The notes under the pieces were generated by a model. The model made no database searches. It was given only the letters and a program-made list of their open reading frames with translations, and was not told where the DNA came from. Positions 58,098-64,000 of a stretch of 64,000 nucleotides of DNA are shown in pieces (position 1 is the first letter of the stretch; each line of letters opens with the position of its first letter). Source of the DNA: an uncultured Eubacteriales bacterium (lineage in GTDB: Bacteria > Bacillota > Clostridia > Christensenellales > UBA1242); the NCBI GenBank assembly GCA_949077035.1, contig CARUPR010000001.1, forward strand, positions 62,001 through 126,000, given 5' to 3'. Position numbers and translations under genes: made by a program.

Positions 58098-58104
58098 GTA
58101 AAAT
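58076..58104 (+). promoter_or_regulatory. Promoter of the TtcA-like gene, embedded in the terminator
   Basis: TTGATT (58076-58081), 17 bp, TAAAAT (58099-58104). The -35 falls in the loop of the preceding terminator and the spacer in its 3' arm. Confidence 0.6.
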
Positions 58105-58123
58105 AGTGTTAAAAGAGGTAATA

Positions 58124-58831
58124 ATGCAAAAAATACTTTCACTTCTACGCAAGGCTTCAACAACATATTCTCTTATTGAAAATGGTGACAAAATAGCTGT
58201 CGGTATATCTGGCGGAAAAGACAGTCTTACGCTATTATATGCACTTAATGAGTATCGAAAATTTGCACCCGAAAAGTTTTCGCTTGTTGCAATAGCAGTT
58301 GATTTAAGTGGTGGAAAAAATGATTATACTGCAATAAAAGAATTTTGCAAAAAAATTGATGTTGAGCTTAATATTGTGCCATCAAATGTATTTGAAGTGG
58401 TTTTTGAGATAAGAAAGGAAAAAAATCCATGTTCACTCTGTGCCAATATGAGAAGAGGTCTTTTAAACAGCACTGCAAAAGCTTTAGGCTGCAACAAGGT
58501 CGCTCTTGGTCATCATAAAGATGATTTGATAGAAACCTTTTTAATCTCTCTTTTCTTTGAAGGAAGACTATCAACCTTTAAACCAAAGTCATATCTTTCA
58601 AGAATGGACCTTGATGTTATCCGCCCTCTTATCTATTGTGATGAAAAGGATATCTTGGCAGTAAGCAAGGATTTTCCAGTCCTTGAAAATATCTGCCCTG
58701 TTGATAAAAAGACGCAAAGACAAAATGCAAAAGACTTAATCAAAAATTTAGATAAATTATACCCAAATTCAAGAGAAAAAATATTTAATGCTTTGATTCA
58801 TACAGAACGATATAATTTGCTTGATAATTAA
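58124..58831 (+). CDS. TtcA-like tRNA 2-thiolation ATPase (PP-loop)
   Basis: 235 residues from ATG 58124, preceded by AGAGGT; an in-frame codon at 58043 would place 27 residues across the terminator and promoter. The PP-loop is SGGKDS (29-34), which binds ATP and adenylates the tRNA base. C103-x2-C106 (NPCSLCANMRRG) and the GHHKDDLIETF segment are typical of the TtcA/TtuA group that adds sulfur to a tRNA base using an Fe-S cluster. TtcA proper acts on C32 of certain tRNAs; which site this protein modifies is not evident, and close relatives in Bacillota are often annotated only as tRNA 2-thiocytidine biosynthesis proteins. Confidence 0.85.
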   Translation: MQKILSLLRKASTTYSLIENGDKIAVGISGGKDSLTLLYALNEYRKFAPEKFSLVAIAVDLSGGKNDYTAIKEFCKKIDVELNIVPSNVFEVVFEIRKEKNPCSLCANMRRGLLNSTAKALGCNKVALGHHKDDLIETFLISLFFEGRLSTFKPKSYLSRMDLDVIRPLIYCDEKDILAVSKDFPVLENICPVDKKTQRQNAKDLIKNLDKLYPNSREKIFNALIHTERYNLLDN

Positions 58832-59026
58832 GAAAATTTATGATAATTTATTAAAAAATGGCAAAAATTAGCGTATTTTTATCATTTTTTCGTGAATTTT
58901 TGATGAATTTATGCAAAATTTGTTAAATTCAATTATTAAATATCTTATAAAATTTGCATAAAAATTGATAAAAAACAAGGCAGTTAAATATCAAAAAATA
59001 GATTATTTTATATAAAAAACAAACCA

Positions 59027-59052
59027 TTTTTGAAAAACAAATTTTCAAAAAA
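59027..59052. other. AT-rich hairpin in the gpmI leader
   Basis: TTTTTGAAAA-ACAAA-TTTTCAAAAA, 10-bp stem, in the 267-bp gap between the TtcA-like gene and gpmI. It lacks a T-run, so termination is uncertain. The rest of the gap is AT-rich without a gene. Confidence 0.4.
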
Positions 59053-59098
59053 TTGGCAAAAAGCTTAAAATTTATTAAGTTTAAAGGAGAAAAAAATT

Positions 59099-60601
59099 AT
59101 GGTAACATTAATTATATTAGACGGTTTCGGTCTTAGCAAAAACAAGTTTGGAAATGCTATAAAAGCTGCCGGAACACCAAATCTTGACAAGCTTAAAAAG
59201 CTTTATCCTTATTCCACTTTAAAAGCCAGCGGGACGGCAGTTGGGCTTCCAGAAGGTCAAATGGGCAATAGTGAAGTTGGGCATTTGACTATTGGTGCAG
59301 GCAGAATTTTACTTCAAGACCTTCTTAAAATCAATGATGATATAGAGAAAGGTATATTTGCCGAAAATGAAAACATAATCAAGGCAATCAATCATGCAAT
59401 TGAAAACAATTCGTCTTTGCATATTATGGGCTTACTTTCTGATGGTGGTGTTCATTCACACATCAACCATCTATTTGCAATTCTTGATATCGCCAAACAA
59501 AAAAATCTTGAAAAGGTATTTATCCATGCATTTATGGATGGCAGAGATACCCCTATTGACAGCGGAATTAACTATTTAAATATGTTATATGAAAAAATAA
59601 AGGATACGACATTTAAAATTGCATCAATATCAGGCCGCGTTTATGCAATGGACAGAGAAAAAAGATTTGAAAGAGTTGAAAAAGTTTATCGCACAATTGT
59701 AGAGGGAGAAAACTTATCAAATAAAGATGCAATTGGCACTTTAAAAGAAAGTTATTCAAAAGGTGTATATGATGAATTTGTTTTGCCAAGCCTTATTGAA
59801 AAAGATGGTATAATACATGAAAATGATAGCATTATTTTTTTCAATTATCGCTCTGACAGAGCTATCGAACTCACAGATGCAATAACCAATAAAAATTATA
59901 AAAATTTTAAAACTATCAAATTTGAAAATGTATTATTCTCACCAATGCAATTATATTCAAAAGAATTTAGTCATTTAAATGTTCTCTACCCTCCAACAGT
60001 CATAAATGACAATCTTTCAGCAATAATCAGTCAGCATAACTTAAAACAATTTCATATTTCAGAAACAACAAAATATGCTCATGTGACCTTCTTCTTTAAT
60101 GGCGGAATTGCACAAGCCTATCCAGGCGAAGAAAGAGAGCTTATTGAAAGTGTTGACACCCAAGATTTCTCATATTATCCAAAGATGAAAGCTATTGAAA
60201 TTACCGAAAAAACACTTGATGCAATTGCCTCAGCAAAATATGATTTTATCTTGGTCAATTATTCAAATCCTGATATGATTGGTCATACAGGAAACTTTGA
60301 AGCTACAAAAGACGCAATAACTTGTGTTGAAAAACAGGCATATGCATTGGCTCTTGCAACGCTTATGGCTGGTGGAGATTGCATAATTACTGCCGACCAC
60401 GGAAACGCAGAAGCTATGATTGATGAAAATGGAAAGAAAATTACTTCACATACAACAAGCCCTGTCCCTATATATCTTGTAAGCGAAAAGCATAAAAAAG
60501 TCAAGTTAAAAAAGGGAAAATCTATATCAACTATCACTCCAACCATTTTAAAATTACTTAATATCGATATTCCTTCAACAATGGAAAAACCTTTATTTTA
60601 A
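59099..60601 (+). CDS. gpmI: 2,3-bisphosphoglycerate-independent phosphoglycerate mutase
   Basis: 500 residues, slightly under the usual 510. It interconverts 3- and 2-phosphoglycerate in glycolysis with two Mn ions and a phosphoserine intermediate. ILDGFG near the start carries metal ligand D8. The phosphoserine is S58 in GQMGNSEVGH; HAFMDGRDT, GRVYAMDREKRFER and the C-terminal VNYSNPDMIGHTG / TADHGNAE blocks supply the substrate and metal sites. AAAGGAG precedes the ATG. It stands alone, apart from the gap-pgk-tpi cluster in which it often occurs, and ends in its own terminator. Confidence 0.98.
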   Translation: MVTLIILDGFGLSKNKFGNAIKAAGTPNLDKLKKLYPYSTLKASGTAVGLPEGQMGNSEVGHLTIGAGRILLQDLLKINDDIEKGIFAENENIIKAINHAIENNSSLHIMGLLSDGGVHSHINHLFAILDIAKQKNLEKVFIHAFMDGRDTPIDSGINYLNMLYEKIKDTTFKIASISGRVYAMDREKRFERVEKVYRTIVEGENLSNKDAIGTLKESYSKGVYDEFVLPSLIEKDGIIHENDSIIFFNYRSDRAIELTDAITNKNYKNFKTIKFENVLFSPMQLYSKEFSHLNVLYPPTVINDNLSAIISQHNLKQFHISETTKYAHVTFFFNGGIAQAYPGEERELIESVDTQDFSYYPKMKAIEITEKTLDAIASAKYDFILVNYSNPDMIGHTGNFEATKDAITCVEKQAYALALATLMAGGDCIITADHGNAEAMIDENGKKITSHTTSPVPIYLVSEKHKKVKLKKGKSISTITPTILKLLNIDIPSTMEKPLF

Positions 60602-60626
60602 TTATTTTACAATCAAAAATATTATA

Positions 60627-60664
60627 AAAATGCTTAAAAATATTAAAAATTAAGCATTTTTTTT
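60627..60664 (+). terminator. Terminator after gpmI
   Basis: AAAATGCTTA, AT-rich loop, TAAGCATTTTTTTT. Confidence 0.85.
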
Positions 60665-60798
60665 GATTTTTTCAATATTTTAATCAAATTTTGGTTATTC
60701 AGCATTATTTCGCTTAATTATAATTTTGTTAAAATATATAAATAATAACAGCTTTTAAAAAATTTTTAAAATATCTGAAAATTATTTGCATAAAATTC

Positions 60799-60827
60799 TT
60801 GACAAAATATTTAAACTATGTTATTAT
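60799..60827 (+). promoter_or_regulatory. Extended -10 promoter of the tRNA operon
   Basis: TTGACA (60799-60804), 17 bp, TATTAT (60822-60827) with TG one base upstream. The first tRNA begins 18 nt after the -10. Confidence 0.85.
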
Positions 60828-60844
60828 TTTATAGTCATCATTAT

Positions 60845-60918
60845 GCAGGTGTAGTTCAGTGGTAGAACACTAGCCTTCCAAGCTGGTTGCGAGGGTCCGA
60901 TTCCCTTCACCTGCTCCA
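60845..60918 (+). tRNA. tRNA-Gly (anticodon TCC)
   Basis: Acceptor GCAGGTG/CACCTGC, anticodon loop CTTCCAA, encoded CCA. Discriminator is U, giving the end UCCA that the glyS T-box (TGGA) can pair with. First gene of a six-tRNA cluster. Confidence 0.97.
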
Positions 60919-60921
60919 TAG

Positions 60922-60998
<77 letters not shown>

Positions 60999-61016
60999 TC
61001 AACCAATCTCTAATAT

Positions 61017-61093
61017 GGTGGTCTTAGTTCAGTTGGCAGAACGCCAGATTGTGGCTCTGGAGGTCAAGGGTTCGACCCCCTTAGATCACCCCA
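61017..61093 (+). tRNA. tRNA-His (anticodon GTG)
   Basis: Anticodon loop TTGTGGC. The extra 5' G (position -1) is encoded at 61017 and pairs with discriminator C73, the identity element of bacterial tRNA-His. CCA is encoded. Confidence 0.96.
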
Positions 61094-61108
61094 TATTTAA
61101 ACCTTTAT

Positions 61109-61184
61109 TGGGGTGTCGCCAAGCGGTAAGGCATTGGATTCTGATTCCAACATTGCGTAGGTTCGAATCCTACCACCCCAGCCA
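61109..61184 (+). tRNA. tRNA-Gln (anticodon CTG)
   Basis: Acceptor TGGGGTG/CACCCCA, anticodon loop TTCTGAT, discriminator G, encoded CCA. Nearly identical to the next tRNA. Confidence 0.96.
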
Positions 61185-61212
61185 TAATAAGGGAAAGAGG
61201 TTGGCTAAACGA

Positions 61213-61287
61213 TGGGGTGTCGCCAAGCGGTAAGGCACAAGATTTTGATTCTTGCATGCGTAGGTTCAAATCCTGCCACCCCAGCCA
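61213..61287 (+). tRNA. tRNA-Gln (anticodon TTG)
   Basis: Acceptor and D-arm identical to the preceding tRNA-Gln; anticodon loop TTTTGAT; T-stem contains a T-G pair. Encoded CCA. Confidence 0.96.
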
Positions 61288-61422
61288 AATTTTATGACAA
61301 AGTGTTTTAAACCTAAGTCAAAAATTAAAACATGCAATATAGAATATTGTTAATGATATATTGCAAAAATCAACTTAATTTCAATATGAGAAAAGTAATT
61401 GAAAATAGTTGATAATCAATAT

Positions 61423-61498
61423 GGTTTACTAGCTCAGTTGGTAGAGCACTTGACTTTTAATCAAGGGGTCCCGGGTTCGAGTCCCGGGTAAGCCACCA
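61423..61498 (+). tRNA. tRNA-Lys (anticodon TTT)
   Basis: Acceptor GGTTTAC/GTAAGCC, anticodon loop CTTTTAA, encoded CCA. Separated from the others by 135 bp but followed at once by a terminator, so probably the last gene of the same transcript. Confidence 0.97.
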
Positions 61499-61499
61499 A

Positions 61500-61530
61500 A
61501 AGCATCAGTTTCTTCTGATGTTTTTTGTTT
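61500..61530 (+). terminator. Terminator of the tRNA operon
   Basis: AGCATCAG, loop TTTCTT, CTGATGTTTTTT. Confidence 0.88.
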
Positions 61531-61540
61531 TTATTTTTCA

Positions 61541-61600
61541 CTCCCCGGGACTTACACATCTCTTGATGTGCACAGACTCACGTCTGCCGAACCTAAGCAT
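61541..61600. other. GC-richer patch with two adjacent hairpins, unexplained
   Basis: Within AT-rich sequence, CACATC-TCTT-GATGTG (61555-61570) is followed 2 nt later by CAGAC-TCAC-GTCTG. No ORF spans it. Base composition is unlike the flanks. It could be a small RNA, a remnant of a tRNA/rRNA region or a mobile-element end. The remainder of 61601-61784 is AT-rich with nothing recognisable. Confidence 0.4.
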
Positions 61601-61784
61601 TTGTCTATTTAAAATACAAAATATAATTTCTTTCCCATCTCCTATTTTATTTCTAAAACAAAACATTCTATTAATCAATTTCTTTTTTATTAGTCTATTA
61701 TAATATATTTCATTCTCATTGTTTTTTCAGGTATTATAACCACTTCTTTCGATACGCACTTTTTAATATCGCATTTGATAAAAT

Positions 61785-61888
61785 AAGATAGCACTCACGT
61801 TGTTCCTGCCTATCTTGCGTTCCTAAAGATAGCACTCACACTCTCCTGCCTATCTTGCATCCTTAAGTTCTCTTGTCTATCTTGTGTA
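61785..61888 (+). repeat. Dispersed hairpin repeat, two full copies and one degraded
   Basis: Units begin at 61785 and 61826 (41 bp apart, as at 13484), each with AAGATAG and CTATCTT arms. A shortened third unit keeps CTATCTT at 61877-61883 but has lost most of its left arm. The second unit has a diverged middle. Confidence 0.85.
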
Positions 61889-61920
61889 TATAAAAAAACA
61901 AGCTTCACTTATTTTGAAGA

Positions 61921-62259
61921 TTATTCCATTTCTTTATCATCTTCAAAATTATCAGTAAAGCTTGTCTTTTCTTGACTATATTCATTGCCATCAATAATCT
62001 CTTCAGCAATCTCTTGTCTTGGGCGATACTTCATACCATAAGCGAATATTGTGCCAATATTGACAATTCCTGAACAAATTGCGAGGACATGAAAACTGTC
62101 AGCATTTTTGGCTAAACCTGCAAAAGTTCCTGCTAAAAGACCTATACAAGGTGCTAAACACAAGACATGTTTCATTCCAGAAACAAAAGCCATTTTTAAG
62201 GCTTCTTTTGTTTTTAAGGCAGGATTTAGCTTTTTCATTTCACTAATATTTCCTTTCAT
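61921..62259 (-). CDS. Small uncharacterised membrane protein, 112 aa
   Basis: Two hydrophobic segments (about 31-50, LCLAPCIGLLAGTFAGLA, and 57-75, HVLAICSGIVNIGTIFAYG) suggest a membrane hairpin, with a basic N-terminus and a strongly acidic C-terminal tail (FTDNFEDDKEME). A GAGGTG SD precedes the ATG. No family is recognised. A weak hairpin (CTTCA/TGAAG plus T-run) overlaps its stop and may terminate it. It is alone between the hairpin repeat and the dnaE 3' region. Confidence 0.7.
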   Translation of the reverse strand: MKGNISEMKKLNPALKTKEALKMAFVSGMKHVLCLAPCIGLLAGTFAGLAKNADSFHVLAICSGIVNIGTIFAYGMKYRPRQEIAEEIIDGNEYSQEKTSFTDNFEDDKEME

Positions 62260-62481
62260 TTTTCACCTCGGCAGCAATTATACTATACATAAACAAAAAA
62301 ATCAAGTGAAAAATGCAATTTTTTGAAATAATTTGTGTTTTTTAGTTAAATATAACCGAAATTTGTTTGTTTTTTTGCAAGATTTAATCAATTTATAAGC
62401 ATTTTTTTGAAGAATTATATTAAACGACCACCTGTGACAACACCAGAGATATTCGCTTTTTTGACAGCTAAGAAAGTAAAC

Positions 62482-62523
62482 AAAAAAAAGAACCTATGCC
62501 ATTTCCGGTTTAGGTTCTTTTGT
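62482..62523. terminator. Terminator downstream of dnaE
   Basis: AAAGAACCTA, 14-nt loop, TAGGTTCTTT with A- and T-runs at both ends. The gap 62260-62672 otherwise holds only the repeat at 62575 and AT-rich sequence without a gene. Confidence 0.85.
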
Positions 62524-62574
62524 AATTTCGCCAACTATATTGAGTGACTTATGAATATTACTTTTTTTTAGGAA

Positions 62575-62609
62575 CGCAAGATAGGCATGAACAAAGTTAG
62601 TGCTATCTT
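62575..62609 (-). repeat. Single copy of the dispersed hairpin repeat after dnaE
   Basis: On the minus strand AAGATAG and CTATCTT arms are both intact; the middle resembles the diverged fourth copy at 13607. It lies 63 bp beyond the dnaE stop, before the terminator at 62482-62523. Confidence 0.85.
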
Positions 62610-62672
62610 TTTAATTAAAAACAATAATAATATCACAATTAGAATATTTGACAATCTTAATTTTGAAATTAT

Positions 62673-64000
62673 TTATTTTATGATAACATTTTCTTCACCA
62701 AGAAGACCTATCAGCTCATTAGTCAAATAATTATTTATCTCTACCTTAACATTAAACGAGAAGACACTATTTGTAGTTGTGCATTTGACAACTATAGAAC
62801 TTTCACCTGGATAACTTGTTGCAATTTGTTTTACACCATTGTAAATGCTGACATTTTTGGTATTAAAACGAAGGTAAACCTTTTTTTCTTTTACAACCGG
62901 AGTTTCCTTTGTTTCATCCACCTTCTCCCAAGGTGTAAGAGATTCTGCGATTACACATGGTGATTTGCCATCTCTGATTGAAATTTTGCCTTTAACAGTA
63001 ATAAGACCATCTTCCAATGCAATATCTTTATATCGAGTATAAAGTTTACTGAAAAGCATAACATCAAAAGTACCATACAAATCTTCAACTGTCAAAAATG
63101 CCATATTGCCAGTTTTAGTCATAATTTTCTTTATTGCCTTAATAATTCCGCCACCAATAATCGATTGACCATCTTTGACAAAGTTATCATTCTCTTCACT
63201 TGGTCCTTCTTCCTCATCTTCAGAAGAAACAAATACTGCTTCATTGTTGCCACCCTCATCTTCTTCATCTTCAAATTCATCTGATGTTGTTTCTGGCAAC
63301 ATATCTGAGGTAAAGTTGAATTTCTCATATTTATCTAAATAATCGTCAAGTGGATGACCTGAAAGATAAATTCCTACAAACTCCTTCTCAAACTTTAAAA
63401 GAGTGTCTTTATTATATTCTTTTATATTTGGATATTCAATTTTATTGAGCATCTCTGTTTGTTCAGCAAAGGTGTCAAAGAATGAGAACTGACCTGTTGC
63501 TTTTGCCTTTCGGTCTACACTTACAAGTTCCATATATTTTGGAAAAGCTTCCATAACCTGAGAACGAGCATATCCAAAACAATCAAATGCACCACTGAGG
63601 GTCAAAGCTTCCATCGATTTTTTATTAAGAGAATTTGAAGATACCCTTCTTATAAAATCTTCTAAGCTAGTGAAATCACCGCCTCTATTACGTTCTTCAA
63701 CTATTGTATCAATAAGCACAGTTCCTACGTGCTTTAAAGCTCCAAGACCAAAACGAATGTTTCCATTTTCAACCTTAAATTCTGTATAAGATTTATTGAT
63801 ATCTGGTGGGTAAATTTCAAACCCTTCCACCTTTGCGTAATTGGTATATTTTTTAACATTGTCTGCATTTGTGATACGATTGTTTAAAACGGCGGTAAGA
63901 TATTCAACCTCATAGTGTGCCTTTAGATAACCTGTTTGATATGCCACATATGCGTAGGCGGCAGCGTGCGACTTGTTGAAGGCATAACCTGCAAACTTTG
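62673..64000 (-). CDS. dnaE: DNA polymerase III alpha subunit DnaE, C-terminal part (right edge)
   Basis: The frame is open to the last base of the window, so this is the last 440 or so residues of the replicative polymerase. KFAGYAFNKSHAAAYAYVAYQTGYLKAHY is the conserved end of the fingers domain, followed by helix-hairpin-helix elements (FGLGALKHVG, LSGAFDCFG) and then an OB-fold (GGIIKAIKKIMTKTGNMAFLTVEDLYGTFDVMLF). Between them lies an unusually acidic stretch (about 63180-63300; EFEDEEDEGG and SSEDEEEGPSEEND). The C-terminal 90 residues after the OB-fold resemble the short tail of DnaE1. The dispersed repeat and a terminator follow the stop. Confidence 0.95.
   Translation of the reverse strand, partial: KFAGYAFNKSHAAAYAYVAYQTGYLKAHYEVEYLTAVLNNRITNADNVKKYTNYAKVEGFEIYPPDINKSYTEFKVENGNIRFGLGALKHVGTVLIDTIVEERNRGGDFTSLEDFIRRVSSNSLNKKSMEALTLSGAFDCFGYARSQVMEAFPKYMELVSVDRKAKATGQFSFFDTFAEQTEMLNKIEYPNIKEYNKDTLLKFEKEFVGIYLSGHPLDDYLDKYEKFNFTSDMLPETTSDEFEDEEDEGGNNEAVFVSSEDEEEGPSEENDNFVKDGQSIIGGGIIKAIKKIMTKTGNMAFLTVEDLYGTFDVMLFSKLYTRYKDIALEDGLITVKGKISIRDGKSPCVIAESLTPWEKVDETKETPVVKEKKVYLRFNTKNVSIYNGVKQIATSYPGESSIVVKCTTTNSVFSFNVKVEINNYLTNELIGLLGEENVIIK

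Noticed and set aside
61541..61600. 5S rRNA or other rRNA fragment
   Set aside because: The patch follows tRNAs and is GC-richer, but I cannot align it to 5S, 16S or 23S landmarks.

Overview
The window is AT-rich, has well-formed Shine-Dalgarno (SD) sequences and TTGACA-17-TATAAT-type promoters, a T-box leader ahead of a single-chain glycyl-tRNA synthetase, six tRNA genes that all encode CCA, and a class III (anaerobic) ribonucleotide reductase. Together these point to an anaerobic, low-GC member of the Bacillota (Clostridia-like), probably host-associated. That placement is inference; no rRNA is present. TAA, TAG and TGA all end genes, so the code looks standard.

Layout. 1-8865 (-) is the N-terminal 2955 residues of a giant membrane-anchored exported protein that runs off the left edge. 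9159-11388 holds an ABC-F ATPase and an unknown protein. 11480-13390 is a consensus promoter, a T-box and glyS, followed by a four-copy 41-bp hairpin repeat. 13749-21680 (-) is a division/cell-wall block: a CvpA-like membrane protein with a very long C-terminal region, rsmH, a bitopic protein in the ftsL position, a class B penicillin-binding protein with a PASTA domain, and two paralogous YugP-type zinc peptidases. 22107-25197 is nrdD-nrdG behind a promoter with a paired NrdR site. 25464-31308 carries metG, a WalJ/YycJ-like metallo-hydrolase, an orphan 604-aa helical protein and a PHP phosphoesterase. 31628-36494 (-) is uvrB-uvrA.

36589-57669 is the most unusual stretch. A 6358-residue lipoprotein with GLUG-type repeats and beta-helix-like motifs (19 kb, one frame) abuts, stop codon to stop codon, one of two divergent paralogous small proteins (predicted winged-helix-like region plus C-terminal membrane helix). 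On its other side lie three tandem 79-aa XRE regulators with near-identical C-terminal tails. The rest is housekeeping: a TtcA-like thiolase, gpmI, a six-tRNA operon (Gly, Arg, His, Gln, Gln, Lys), a small membrane protein, and the C-terminal part of dnaE cut by the right edge.

Two things cut across the window. First, a dispersed 35-nt hairpin repeat (41-bp period when tandem) occurs at four loci; at three of them it follows the stop codon of glyS, metG or dnaE and reads in the same direction as the gene. Second, several genes lack an SD and instead have a -10-like element 4-8 nt before the ATG, suggesting leaderless transcripts. The two giant surface proteins occupy about 28 kb of the 64 kb and are the best candidates for undescribed biology.
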